Source: Chloroflexota bacterium
GTDB taxonomy: Bacteria > Chloroflexota > Anaerolineae > Aggregatilineales > Phototrophicaceae
Length of the DNA stretch: 64,000 nucleotides
Assembly (NCBI GenBank): GCA_026708115.1
Contig: JAPOVL010000038.1
Span: 1 to 64,000, forward strand
Reading direction: 5' to 3'
The position numbers and the translations under genes are program-made. The number at the start of each line of letters is the position of its first letter. Position 1 is the stretch's first letter. Below the pieces are notes generated by a model. It saw nothing but the letters and a program-made list of their open reading frames with translations, was not told where the DNA came from and did no database searches. Of this stretch, positions 1 to 8,082 are shown one piece after another.

Positions 1-40
1 CCTACCCATCCTCTGCGCTCTCTGCGCCGACCAGGGGGTA

Positions 41-135
41 CCCCCCCCCCCCCCCGTATACATACTGTATCTATACGGTCACCCAAAAAGGGGACAAAAT
101 GAGGGCATCTTCCCAGCATTTGTGGACCAATCGCG
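41..135 (+). repeat. poly-C dispersed repeat, copy 1
   Basis: A run of 15 C is followed by GTATACATACTGTATCTATA and about 60 further bases with blocks CCCAAAAAGGGG and GAGGGCAT. The same module lies in opposite orientation at 6240-6336, so the two copies form a long inverted repeat around the first 6.2 kb. The ATG at 99 falls inside this repeat, which argues against using it as the start of the downstream glycosyltransferase. Bases 1-30 resemble the CTCTGCGCC-type repeat seen in reverse near 6338 and 7728. Confidence 0.8.
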
Positions 136-296
136 CGCCTTTGCTGCCGGCCGAAAACTGCCCGCTCCCCACCCAATGCTGGGGGTTCGGGCCCTCCCTC
201 ATCTTGCGCAGTTCAAACGCCGATCGGCGAGCGCCATTTGTGATTTCGCGCACAAACATCTTGTCAGCCATAAGGGGGCGCATTAAAATCGCCTCG

Positions 297-1781
297 ATGA
301 TAAATCTTCTGACAAGCCTCTACGCACTGTGCGCGTTCTTGCTGGCGCTCTATACATTAGGACAAGCGGTGCTGCTGATTCGCTATTGGCGGACGCGCCG
401 CGCGACGGTCGAGACACCCGCCTTGCGCGAAGTCCCCGACGTCGCCGTGCAACTGCCGCTGTATAACGAACAATTCGTCGCCGCACGCTTGATCGACGCC
501 GTAGCCCGCTTCGAGTACCCGCGCGACAAATTTCTCATTCAGGTTCTGGACGACTCTGACGACAGCACTGTCAATCTGGTCGCGCGCAAACTCAAAGCGC
601 TCAAAGCGCGTGGTTTCCAAGTGCAGCACATCCGCCGCCAAGAACGCGAGAGCTACAAAGCGGGCGCTCTGGCGCATGGATTGCGCTTTTGCGACTGCCA
701 GTACATCGCCATCTTTGACGCGGATTTCCTGCCGCCGCCGGACTTCTTACAGGCAACCTTGCCCCATCTGATCGCGGACCCGCGCATCGGCATTGTGCAA
801 AGCCGCTGGAGCCATCTAAATGCCGAAGCGAACAGCTTGACCCGCGCCCAGAAACTCTCGATCGACACGCACTTCGTGGTCGAGCAGACCGCGCGCAATC
901 GCAGCGGCTGGCTGATCCCTTTCAACGGCAGTGGCGGCGTTTGGCGCCGGGCCTGTATCGACGCTGCCGCGGGTTGGTCCGCGGATACGCTAACCGAAGA
1001 CCTGGATCTGAGCTATCGCGCACAGATCGCGGGTTGGCAATCCCTCTTTCTGCCGGATATCGAAGTCCCCGGCGAGATCCCGCCCCAGCTCGCCGCCTAC
1101 AAACAGCAGCAGGCGCGCTGGGCAATGGGCAACACCCAATGCTTGATCAAGCTGACGGGACCGATCGCCAGAGCGCAATTAACCCTCTCGCAAAAGATCA
1201 TGGCCATCCAGCATCTGTGCCAATACCTTCCACAGCCGCTGATGCTGATCCTTCTGCTGCTAACGCCGCCTCTTTTGCTGGCGAACTCACTGGCGCAGTT
1301 GCCGCTGGCCTGGCTTGGTCTGGTCGGGCTGGCCCCGCCCTTGATGTATCTGGTCGGCCAGATGCGCTTGACCGATAACCGCGGAGCGCTGCGCGGCATG
1401 CGGGCTTTCCCGGCGCTGCTCTTCATCGGTACCGGCATATCGCTCAACAACAGTCTTGCAGTGCTGGCTGCTCTGCTGGGCATACGCCTTGCTTTCCGGC
1501 GCACGCCGAAATTCGCCGACAAGTGGGCCAATAATCCCTATGCCTTGCCGGGCGATATTTCGATTCTACTGGAGCTGATACTGACGGCATACGCGATTTG
1601 GGCGGCTTGGCTGGCTTGGCGCATTCAGCCCGAGCTATGCCCCTATCTGCTGATCTACGCCTTCTCATTCGCGTCCGTCGCAGGCTGGGGCATTCGCGAG
1701 CACCGCTTGGTACGGCGGATCCGCCTGCTCGCCAACCAAGAGGCGGAAAGCGCGGGGGTCAACCTTCCGCATCACTTGTAG
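297..1781 (+). CDS. Processive family 2 glycosyltransferase, membrane-bound
   Basis: About 494 residues. One N-terminal membrane segment (LLTSLYALCAFLLALYTLG) precedes a cytoplasmic GT2 catalytic domain, followed by four or five C-terminal hydrophobic segments. This is the layout of cellulose synthase-like and CslA/mannan synthase-like enzymes, which polymerise NDP-sugars at the membrane. Visible motifs are DDSDDST (UDP-binding Asp pair), DADF (DxD-type metal site), TEDLDLS (catalytic Asp) and QQQARWA (QxxRW acceptor motif). The start at 297 is chosen because upstream in-frame ATG 99 lies in a dispersed repeat and the translated extension looks random. The polymer made is unknown. No c-di-GMP PilZ domain or cellulose operon partner is adjacent. 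Confidence 0.85.
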   Translation: MINLLTSLYALCAFLLALYTLGQAVLLIRYWRTRRATVETPALREVPDVAVQLPLYNEQFVAARLIDAVARFEYPRDKFLIQVLDDSDDSTVNLVARKLKALKARGFQVQHIRRQERESYKAGALAHGLRFCDCQYIAIFDADFLPPPDFLQATLPHLIADPRIGIVQSRWSHLNAEANSLTRAQKLSIDTHFVVEQTARNRSGWLIPFNGSGGVWRRACIDAAAGWSADTLTEDLDLSYRAQIAGWQSLFLPDIEVPGEIPPQLAAYKQQQARWAMGNTQCLIKLTGPIARAQLTLSQKIMAIQHLCQYLPQPLMLILLLLTPPLLLANSLAQLPLAWLGLVGLAPPLMYLVGQMRLTDNRGALRGMRAFPALLFIGTGISLNNSLAVLAALLGIRLAFRRTPKFADKWANNPYALPGDISILLELILTAYAIWAAWLAWRIQPELCPYLLIYAFSFASVAGWGIREHRLVRRIRLLANQEAESAGVNLPHHL

Positions 1782-1909
1782 TGTAAACCCCGCGCCAGTT
1801 GATCGAGGTATTGCCCGCAATATGCCAATTCTTCCTCGCACTCGCCGAGCAGCCTAAGTCCTTGCCTCACTCTGTAATTATCTGCGATATAATTGAGGTA
1901 CGAATTCAC
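1772..1909 (-). CDS. Candidate 45-residue protein, unknown
   Basis: An open frame on the minus strand begins at GTG 1909 and ends at TGA 1772-1774, overlapping the 3' end of the glycosyltransferase gene by 10 bases in convergent orientation. The product would be hydrophilic and amphipathic, with blocks NSYLNYIADNYRVRQG and LGECEEELAYCGQYLDQLAR that look helical and protein-like. There is no clear ribosome binding site. The frame stays open further upstream towards the divergent gene at 1933. It overlaps a candidate -10 (TATAAT, 1888-1893) for that gene, so it may be fortuitous. Confidence 0.28.
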   Translation of the reverse strand: MNSYLNYIADNYRVRQGLRLLGECEEELAYCGQYLDQLARGLHYK

Positions 1910-1932
1910 AAGATCTTCTTGCAGGTTTGCCC

Positions 1933-2331
1933 ATGAACGACAAGCGCATTCGACTACTAGTGATTGCCATTCTGGGCGTCATTTTGGTTTTGGGTCTGCT
2001 AAGCCTAGTATCGACTGTATTCCAGATGATTGTGCCGCTGGCAATCTTGGCTGTCGGCGCTTTCGCCTTTTATAAGATTGTATTGGAAGGGCGCGACAAG
2101 CCGGCGGCCATGGAAGACGAACTCGCGGGATCCACCGGCATCGGTCCCGAGGATTTGGCCGAAAGCGCGAGCAATGACGCGCGCCTCAACAGCGAAGCGG
2201 CAGCGCAGGAGCGGCTTAGCGCTGTGGAACAGGCGCGGAGCGAGTTCCTAGAATCGCCATCCACCGCGGAAGAAATCCTCGATCAGATAAATGAGCGCCG
2301 GCAGCGCCTGCAAGGAGACGAGGACGGATGA
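1933..2331 (+). CDS. Small membrane protein with acidic cytoplasmic tail
   Basis: About 132 residues, family not recognised. The first 45 residues hold two closely spaced hydrophobic stretches (LLVIAILGVILVLGLLSLV and IVPLAILAVGAFAFYKIVL), followed by a charged, Ala/Glu-rich tail that probably forms helices (RLNSEAAAQERL, EEILDQINERRQRLQ). ATG 1933 is preferred over TTG 1927. GCAGG at 1921-1925 is a weak ribosome binding site and TATAAT at 1888-1893 a candidate -10. The stop codon overlaps the start of the MOSC gene by four bases (ATGA), so the two are translationally coupled. Confidence 0.7.
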   Translation: MNDKRIRLLVIAILGVILVLGLLSLVSTVFQMIVPLAILAVGAFAFYKIVLEGRDKPAAMEDELAGSTGIGPEDLAESASNDARLNSEAAAQERLSAVEQARSEFLESPSTAEEILDQINERRQRLQGDEDG

Positions 2332-2969
2332 GACTATTGTCGGTCAATGTCTCGCAGCCGATCGCTGTCGAGATCGCGGAACAACGCTATCACACCGGCA
2401 TATACAAAAGCGCCGTGGCTGGACGCTTATGGTTGGGGCGGGCCCAGCTAGCCGGCGACGGTCAAGCCGATATGGAAAATCATGGCGGGCCCAACCGCGC
2501 CGTTTATTGTTATCCCCACGAGCACTACGCTTACTGGTCGGGCGAGCTGGATCGCGACGACTTCGAATACGGTCAATTTGGCGAGAACCTGACCACGCAA
2601 GGCTTGCTGGAAAATGCAGTCTGCGTGGGCGACGCCTTTCGAGTGGGCGAGGCCATCATCCAGGTCACGCAGCCGCGGGTGCCTTGCCACAAGCTGGCGA
2701 ACAAGCTGGAAATCCCCAATTTCGCCAAGACCTTCCTGCACGCCAACCGATCTGGCTTTTATGCCCGCGTGCTCGAGGAAGGCAGCCTTGGCGCGGGCGA
2801 TGTCATCCTGCCGGTGCAAAAAGACCCGGTCGGCATGACGGTGGCGGAGGTCAACGCCGCGCTCTACCTCGACCAGGGCGATCGCGCGGCCGTCGAGCGC
2901 GCGCTGCAAATCGAAGCCCTGTCGCCGGGCTGGCGGCGCTCCTTCGAGAAGTTGCTGGCTAAAACTTGA
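2328..2969 (+). CDS. MOSC domain protein, YiiM-like
   Basis: About 213 residues. The MOSC domain is visible as DMENHGGPNRAVYCYPHEHY near residue 45, then the segments FGENLTTQGLLEN, GDAFRVGEAIIQVTQPRVPC (conserved Cys) and a C-terminal 3-alpha-like region. YiiM/YcbX-type proteins transfer or use sulfur on the molybdenum cofactor and reduce N-hydroxylated compounds. The Cys in VPCHKLA is the family's invariant residue. It overlaps the upstream membrane-protein gene by ATGA and is probably cotranscribed. A molybdopterin oxidoreductase sits 20 kb away and is not obviously linked. Confidence 0.88.
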   Translation: MRLLSVNVSQPIAVEIAEQRYHTGIYKSAVAGRLWLGRAQLAGDGQADMENHGGPNRAVYCYPHEHYAYWSGELDRDDFEYGQFGENLTTQGLLENAVCVGDAFRVGEAIIQVTQPRVPCHKLANKLEIPNFAKTFLHANRSGFYARVLEEGSLGAGDVILPVQKDPVGMTVAEVNAALYLDQGDRAAVERALQIEALSPGWRRSFEKLLAKT

Positions 2970-2978
2970 GCCCCGGCC

Positions 2979-4430
2979 TCAGGGGTAAAGGTTCAATACA
3001 GTTACCGAATACGGCGGACAATCAACAGCGAAATCACTGGCATCGCCCATGGAAACGTCTCGCGTCGTGATAGACACGGCATCCGGACAATCGACATCGC
3101 TGTAGGCAGCCGAGCCTAGCCCGCGGATCCGGCACCCAATAGCTCTTCCCCCGTGCAAGTTGACCAGCGAGATACCCACCTTGCTGCTCGCCGAATCGCG
3201 CGTGACAACCGCGTCCAGATGCGGCACTGACCTTGAACCACCATCCTCAGCTTCCACCGTGAACGACGGCGACGTCAGCGCGGAATGCAGGACTTCCTCA
3301 AAGGTGTGATTGGTGAAGAGATCGAAGACATGATAAGTCGGGCGCAACACGATGCCATCTTTGTGGGTGAAGATAGCGCCCACTGTGTTGACCACGGGCG
3401 AGAAGTTGGCCATGCCCACGACATCGCAGTGGCGCAGGCAGCTGTTGAGGAAGCAGGCGGTGAAAACAGCATCGGCCATATTGTAGTTACTGTTGATATC
3501 GTTGCGGTCCATCACGCTGTGGTCGGCAGGCCCAAACATTATGAAATGGGGATGACACCAGGCGCGCAGATTCCACTCGTCGAAAGCGATGCGCAACTTG
3601 CCGAGATAGCCTAGCGAACCGAGGATGTGCTTTACTTTCACGATCCGCTCTTCCGGCTGGAAGGCGCGGGCAATGATATTATCATAACCCGATTCAAACG
3701 CGCCTTCGTGGCTGGAATGCGACCAATAACCGTGGATCGACACCCAATCCAGCAGGTCGCCAGTCTCGCGCAAGACTTTGGCATTCCAATCGAGATCGGG
3801 GATCGAAGCAACCGAGAGTTCGATTTCGTGATCGACGCGCTTCATCATCTTGGCGGATTCGTGAACGAAACGCGCCCATTCCTCGGCTGTTTTGGCGCCC
3901 ATCTCCCCACGCCCCCAGTTTTCGTTGCCGATGCTCCAGTAGGGGACCTTGAAAGGTATTTCGTGCCCGTTTGCCCGGCGCAAAGCCGCCCACTCGCCGA
4001 TATCGAGATTGCAGTATTCCACCCAATCGGAGATCTCTTCGGGACTGCCAGTGCCGGCGTTGGCGCAAATGAAAGGCTTCGCGCCGACCTCGCGGCAGAA
4101 GGCGATGAATTCATCGGTGCCGAAAGTATTGGGTTCCTCGGTGGACCAGGCTTTGTCGAAATAAGGCACGCGCTGCCCGACACCCTTTTTCCAGGGGTAA
4201 GCCGAGACAAAACAGCCGCCGGGCCAACGGATGACCGGCGTCTTTATCCGCCGCAGCGCATCGATGACATCGCGGCGGAAGCCGTTCTCGTCGGCGAGAT
4301 GGCTGCCCGGGTCATAGACGCCGCCGTAGATCTGGCGGTGAAAGTGCTCGAGGAAGTGCCCGAAGATCATGAAGTCGCGCGTGCCATCGACGTGGTCGGG
4401 CAGGATATCGAGTACCGCCTTTTGATTCAT
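2979..4430 (-). CDS. GH51 alpha-N-arabinofuranosidase, copy 1
   Basis: 483 residues, full length for intracellular GH51 enzymes that remove terminal L-arabinofuranose from arabinan or arabinoxylan oligomers. The TIM barrel shows RWPGGCF (residues 69-74), the acid/base Glu170 in SIGNEN, and the nucleophile Glu285 in AFDEWN. The C-terminal beta-sandwich ends in SVTVLNLYP. No signal peptide, so cytoplasmic. GGGAG lies about 12 bases before the ATG. It is the downstream member of a tandem pair with the gene at 4593-6089 and shares roughly three quarters or more of its residues by eye. It lacks about 15 residues that copy 2 has near the beta-sandwich (VNGEAVDAYND). Confidence 0.93.
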   Translation of the reverse strand: MNQKAVLDILPDHVDGTRDFMIFGHFLEHFHRQIYGGVYDPGSHLADENGFRRDVIDALRRIKTPVIRWPGGCFVSAYPWKKGVGQRVPYFDKAWSTEEPNTFGTDEFIAFCREVGAKPFICANAGTGSPEEISDWVEYCNLDIGEWAALRRANGHEIPFKVPYWSIGNENWGRGEMGAKTAEEWARFVHESAKMMKRVDHEIELSVASIPDLDWNAKVLRETGDLLDWVSIHGYWSHSSHEGAFESGYDNIIARAFQPEERIVKVKHILGSLGYLGKLRIAFDEWNLRAWCHPHFIMFGPADHSVMDRNDINSNYNMADAVFTACFLNSCLRHCDVVGMANFSPVVNTVGAIFTHKDGIVLRPTYHVFDLFTNHTFEEVLHSALTSPSFTVEAEDGGSRSVPHLDAVVTRDSASSKVGISLVNLHGGRAIGCRIRGLGSAAYSDVDCPDAVSITTRDVSMGDASDFAVDCPPYSVTVLNLYP

Positions 4431-4592
4431 CGTTCGCTCAACTCCCGCATTTGATTCGCCCCGTTTCTAACTCATCTCTGCGCAGATTTGGCTTTGCTTC
4501 ATCGCTCGCCGGTCTACGTGCCTATGGCGCCTAGACATGAGCGAAATGAGCTTGCAGGCCGAAACCTTGGCCGTCGTGGGACATAGCGCCGC

Positions 4593-6089
4593 TCAGGCCA
4601 GATTCAGAACCGTCACCGAATGCGGCGGACAGTCGACTGCGAAATCGCTGATGTCGGCAATCGCCAACTGACTCTCTGTGATCGACACCGCATCCGGCTG
4701 ATCCACATCGTTGTAGGCATCGACCGCTTCCCCATTCACCGTTCGCAGCACCGCTTGTCTGAAGCCGTCCGCGCCCAACCCGCGAATGCGACAAGTGATA
4801 GCATCCTCTCCGTGCAAGTTCACCAACGAAATACCCAGATTTTCGGTCGCCGGATCACGTGTGACAATTGCGTCCAGTTGCCGCACAGACTGACTTTCGC
4901 CCTCAATTGTCTCCACCTCGAACGACGGCGTCCGCAGCGCCGAATGCACTATTTGCTCAAATGTGTGGTTGGTGAAGAGATCAAAGACGTGATAAGTCGG
5001 GCGCAGGACGATGCCGTCGGCGTGGGTGAAGATGGCGCCGACCGTGTTCACAACCGGCGAGAAGTTGGCCATGCCCACCACATCGCAATGACGCAAGCAG
5101 CTATTGAGGAAGCAGGCGGTGAAGACGGCGTCCGCCATATTGTAATTGCTGTTGATGTCGTTGGCGTCCATCAGCGCATGATCGGCGGGACCGAAACCCA
5201 TAAAATTCGGGTGGCACCAGCCGCGCAAGTTCCATTCGTCAAAGGCGATGCGCAGCTCCCCCAAATAGCCCAGCGAGCCCAGAATATGCTTAACGCTGAC
5301 GATGCGTTCTTCCGGTTCGAAAGCTCGGGCGATGATGTTGTCGTAGCTCTTCTCGAAAACGCCCTCGTCGCTGGCGCGGGACCAATAGCCGTGGATTGAC
5401 ACCCAGTCCAACAGATCGCCGGCTTCGCGCAGGGCTTTGGCGTTCCATTCCAGATCAGGGATTGAGGCGATGGCGAGTTCGATGGTGTGATCGGCGCGCT
5501 TCATCATCTTGGCCGATTCCAGCACCAGGCGCGCCCACTCGTCGGCCGTCTTCGCACCCATCTCCCAAGCGCCGTAATTCTCGTTGCCGATGCTCCAGTA
5601 GCGGACATTGAAGGGCTCGCCATGGCCGTTCGCCCGGCGCCGCGCCGCCCACTCGCCGATATCCAGATTGCAGTATTCCACCCAATCGGACATGTCTTCG
5701 GGACCGCCCGTGCCGGCGTTGGTGCAAATGAAGGGCTCCGCGCCCACCTCGCGGCAGAAGGCGACGAACTCGTCGGTGCCGAAAGTATTGGGCTCCTCGA
5801 CGCGCCAGGCTTTGTCGTAATAGGGCACGCGCCGCCCGACGCCCTTCTTCCAGGGATAAGCCGAGACGAAGCAGCCGCCCGGCCAGCGGATGACCGGCGT
5901 CTTGATCTGCCGCAGCGCCTCGATGACATCGCGGCGAAAGCCGTTTTCGTCCGACAAGTGACTGCCCGGGTCATAGACGCCGCCGTAAACCTGCCGATGA
6001 AAATGCTCGAGAAAATGCCCGAAGATCATGAAATCGCGCTGGCCATCGACGTGGTCTGGCAGGATATCGAGTATCGCTTTCTGATTCAT
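4593..6089 (-). CDS. GH51 alpha-N-arabinofuranosidase, copy 2
   Basis: 498 residues, paralogue of the adjacent downstream gene. The acid/base Glu170 (SIGNEN) and nucleophile Glu285 (AFDEWN) are at the same positions, with the same RWPGGCF block and no signal peptide. The 5' leaders of both genes share GGGAG about 12 bases before ATG and the same first eight codons apart from one change, so the duplication included the leader. The second copy may act on different linkages. There is no arabinose isomerase or transporter immediately adjacent, so substrate import is presumably by one of the ABC systems. Confidence 0.93.
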   Translation of the reverse strand: MNQKAILDILPDHVDGQRDFMIFGHFLEHFHRQVYGGVYDPGSHLSDENGFRRDVIEALRQIKTPVIRWPGGCFVSAYPWKKGVGRRVPYYDKAWRVEEPNTFGTDEFVAFCREVGAEPFICTNAGTGGPEDMSDWVEYCNLDIGEWAARRRANGHGEPFNVRYWSIGNENYGAWEMGAKTADEWARLVLESAKMMKRADHTIELAIASIPDLEWNAKALREAGDLLDWVSIHGYWSRASDEGVFEKSYDNIIARAFEPEERIVSVKHILGSLGYLGELRIAFDEWNLRGWCHPNFMGFGPADHALMDANDINSNYNMADAVFTACFLNSCLRHCDVVGMANFSPVVNTVGAIFTHADGIVLRPTYHVFDLFTNHTFEQIVHSALRTPSFEVETIEGESQSVRQLDAIVTRDPATENLGISLVNLHGEDAITCRIRGLGADGFRQAVLRTVNGEAVDAYNDVDQPDAVSITESQLAIADISDFAVDCPPHSVTVLNLA

Positions 6090-6239
6090 TGTTTGCTCAT
6101 CTCCCGAATTTCATTCGCTGTAATTGTATCCCATCTCTACGCGGGACGAGCTCCGCTACAGCCCCCAACAGGGATGTTGAGGAGCGGCTGGATGGTGGTC
6201 TGGGCAATTGATTGCGAAAGACGAGCGTTCGATGGGCGC

Positions 6240-6336
6240 AATTTGCCCTGCAAATACTGGGAAAATGCCCTGATATTGCCCCTTTTTTGGGCAACAGTAT
6301 AGATACAGTATGTATACGGGGGGGGGGGGGGGGGGG
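6240..6336 (-). repeat. poly-C dispersed repeat, copy 2 (inverted)
   Basis: On the plus strand this reads as the reverse complement of 41-135. It ends in 19 consecutive G (6318-6336) preceded by TATAGATACAGTATGTATAC. The matching blocks CCTGATATTGCCCC and CCAAAAAAGGGG-like segments extend the match to about 90 bases. Short frames across it translate into poly-proline and were not taken as genes. Confidence 0.8.
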
Positions 6337-6411
6337 TGACCACAGAGGCGCAAAGGGCACAGAGAAATACAGAAGATTTTATTGTTTGCGGGCGTTTCAG
6401 CGGGTCGCGCA

Positions 6412-6430
6412 GGGCTCGTAGACAAAGCCC
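6412..6430. repeat. GTAGACA 19-base hairpin repeat
   Basis: GGGCTCGTAGACAAAGCCC, a small hairpin with GGGCT/AGCCC arms. Near-identical units are at 17727-17745 and 20863-20881, where they are insertions inside larger repeat elements. Confidence 0.65.
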
Positions 6431-6464
6431 TTCGAAACCGCCCGCAAAACCTAGCTGGCACGGT

Positions 6465-6484
6465 GGGCGAGCCAAGGCTCGCCC
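6465..6484. repeat. GGGCGAGCC palindromic repeat
   Basis: GGGCGAGCCAAGGCTCGCCC, with arms GGGCGAGCC and GGCTCGCCC around AA, followed by CCTACG. Further copies are at 25235-25254, 45936-45955 and 58250-58269. Three of the four are preceded by a conserved CAAAACCTAGC block. Confidence 0.85.
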
Positions 6485-6721
6485 CTACGCATCCAGACAT
6501 AGGCCTGCAGGGTTGTGGGTCTGGCGGGTTTGGAATTTGGCAGGCATGTACAGGGTTTTTAACCATAAAGACACAAAGAGAACGAAGGGTTTTAACCACC
6601 GAGGGGCGCGTAGGTCGCGTAGGTCGCGTAGACACCGACCGCCGACAGCGCCCGCCGACACTGAGCGGCGACACCGACCGCCAGCACAGAGAAAGACAAA
6701 AGATTGTTTCTGTTTGCGGCC

Positions 6722-6946
6722 GTTGGGCGCGTTGAGGAAGCGGGCGGCTTCATCGCGCACGACGAGATCCGATCCCGCGCGGCGGCGTTTATCCGGGTTT
6801 TGGGCGCTGCGGATGGCGATCACCACGCCCTTTGGCAGGTCAACGCGCCTTGCGGTTTTGTCGACGACGACGTTTTTTGAGCGCCTTACGGCGTTTACGA
6901 GATCGGGCCGGATTTGGCTTGCCATCAGGCGGCTGGGGGCGACCCG
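6722..6946 (-). pseudogene. Truncated phage terminase large subunit remnant
   Basis: In a minus-strand frame different from the overlapping terS-like gene, residues read AVRRSKNVVV, LPKGVVIAIRSAQNPDKR and DLVVRDEAARF. This matches the pattern around the Walker B Asp-Glu of terminase large subunits (typically an IKSADNPD-like block then DLVVLDEAA). There is no Walker A region, start codon or nuclease domain, and the frame runs into repeat DNA at about 6721. The likely history is a prophage terS-terL pair reduced by an internal deletion and truncated by a repeat. A chance match is possible because the segment is short. Confidence 0.5.
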
Positions 6947-7505
6947 CCATCTGCGTTTGCGCTCCAGGCGGTCCGCTCTCAGGATTTCGATCAGGCCCAA
7001 TTCTGATTTGTCCGAGCGTCCCCGGCAGGTCAGAATTTTGAAGCGGGTCGGTCTGCTGCGGGTTTTCATCGGCTCGGTGTTGGGCATTCATCAGGTCATA
7101 TTCGTCGACATATCGGATGCGGTTGGGTTGTTCGCTTTCGTTTTGCGTGTCCGAGGCCAGATCTTCAAAGTTGTCCTCCAGTTGCTTGCTGTGATTGAGC
7201 AGCGTGCTGAGGGCGTAGGTGAGTTGGCTGAGGCTGATGCCTTCGTGGTCGCCGGACTTGATTTTTTTCATGATGTCGCGTGAGGATTCGAGCATGTCCC
7301 CGAGCAGTTCGAGTTTGATGTTGGCGAAGTGCCGGAATTGTCGGTCATCGTACTTGAGTCTGAGTTTGTCGGCGTCAGCGAGCCAGCCTCTGAGGGTTTT
7401 GAGGGGGATCTCGAGTTGGGCTTTGACGCGGTGGAAATCGTTGTCGAATTGATCGAGCAGGTTGAGGGCCTGGATTTTGGTATCGAGGCTGTAGGTTGCT
7501 TGCAT
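6840..7505 (-). CDS. Terminase small subunit-like HTH protein
   Basis: About 221 residues. ATG 7505 is chosen because AAGGAG lies eight bases upstream on the minus strand. An earlier in-frame start at 7550 would run through a palindrome. The N-terminal 60 residues look like a helix-turn-helix (FHRVKAQLEIPLKTLRGWL), then a helical middle (ISLSQLTYALSTLLNHSKQL), as in phage terminase small subunits. From about residue 125 the sequence becomes Pro/Gly/Gln-rich and ends in KRRKALKKRRRRQNRKAR. That tail overlaps the terminase large subunit remnant in another frame, so it is probably out-of-frame reading after a deletion. The function is a phage relic or a repurposed DNA-binding protein. Confidence 0.55.
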   Translation of the reverse strand: MQATYSLDTKIQALNLLDQFDNDFHRVKAQLEIPLKTLRGWLADADKLRLKYDDRQFRHFANIKLELLGDMLESSRDIMKKIKSGDHEGISLSQLTYALSTLLNHSKQLEDNFEDLASDTQNESEQPNRIRYVDEYDLMNAQHRADENPQQTDPLQNSDLPGTLGQIRIGPDRNPESGPPGAQTQMAGRPQPPDGKPNPARSRKRRKALKKRRRRQNRKAR

Positions 7506-7544
7506 GGTGGGGACTCCTTTTTCGCTAGCGTTGTAGAGGCACAG

Positions 7545-7560
7545 TAGCACAGGTGTGCTA
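7545..7560. promoter_or_regulatory. Perfect palindrome upstream of terS-like gene
   Basis: TAGCACAGGTGTGCTA: seven-base arms TAGCACA/TGTGCTA around GG, centred about 48 bases before the ATG of the minus-strand HTH gene. It has the form of a dimeric repressor operator. A second inverted repeat, GCGACTATATGGTCGC at 7568-7583, lies just beyond and recurs in reverse at 45198-45213. Confidence 0.45.
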
Positions 7561-8082
7561 TGAAGGGGCGACTATATGGTCGCGTTTTGGCAAATTTACA
7601 CCCCCATCCCCCGGTCCAATGCCCCCTCGGTCCCCCGCCTCACGGGGGAAGTATCCCCAAAATGAGGGAAGGGGAGCGCGTTTGGCGGGTTTGGGATTTG
7701 GCGAGGATGGTAGAGGATTCTTTTGGCCACAGAGGCGCAGAGGGCACAGAGAGGACTGTTTCGGGCGACCGGATTGGTCGCCCCTACGGATAGACCTTTT
7801 ATGTATGAGGGATTTATGTCGGAGATTTGAGGCGAGGACGCAAGAATTTCAATCGAAAAGAATACACTACCAGCATTTTGATAGGAGTATTTGCAACACA
7901 ATACAATCCATGTTATCTTCGCAAGCAGTTAAGTCGTTCGCGGCTTTGAATCGCGGGGTTTCCCCTGGCAGTGTGCTTGAGCGGCGTATGCCAGGGGAAA
8001 CAACCGAAAACCGGTAGCAGTTGCGCTACCGACCTTGCTATGCATCATAACCGTTCCAATCAATAGTTTGAGTAGCAATGTC
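7561..8082. other. Repeat-bearing intergenic region
   Basis: No credible gene. It holds a C/G-rich module of the CCCCTCGGTCCCCC type (7610-7675), a GGCCACAGAGGCGCAGAGGG repeat (7725-7755) and a GGGCGACC palindrome at 7763-7783 (arms GGGCGACC/GGTCGCCC). The segment 7960-8030 includes an inverted repeat CCCCTGGCA ... TGCCAGGGG (7970-7998). The remaining bases upstream of the Cys-rich gene may contain its promoter, but no clear box is visible. Confidence 0.55.

Larger units (their letters stand above)
6090..6721. other. Gene-free stretch made of dispersed repeats
   Basis: No credible coding sequence. It contains the inverted poly-G repeat (6240-6336), an ACCACAGAGGCGCAAAGGGC repeat (6338-6360), the 19-base hairpin repeat at 6412-6430, the GGGCGAGCC palindrome at 6465-6484, an AACCATAAAGACACAAAGAG repeat (6559-6580), and tandem GGTCGCGTA units at about 6610-6635. 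A second, diverged copy of the 6360-6400 segment (CACAGAGAAAGACAAAAGAT) lies at 6685-6725, where it abuts the truncated terminase remnant. Confidence 0.7.

Noticed and set aside
99..296. Upstream start for the GT2 gene
   Set aside because: The ATG lies in a dispersed repeat, and the extension lacks any family similarity.
6097..6674. Overlapping minus frames with poly-proline
   Set aside because: They translate the poly-G tract and dispersed repeats; no conserved protein content.
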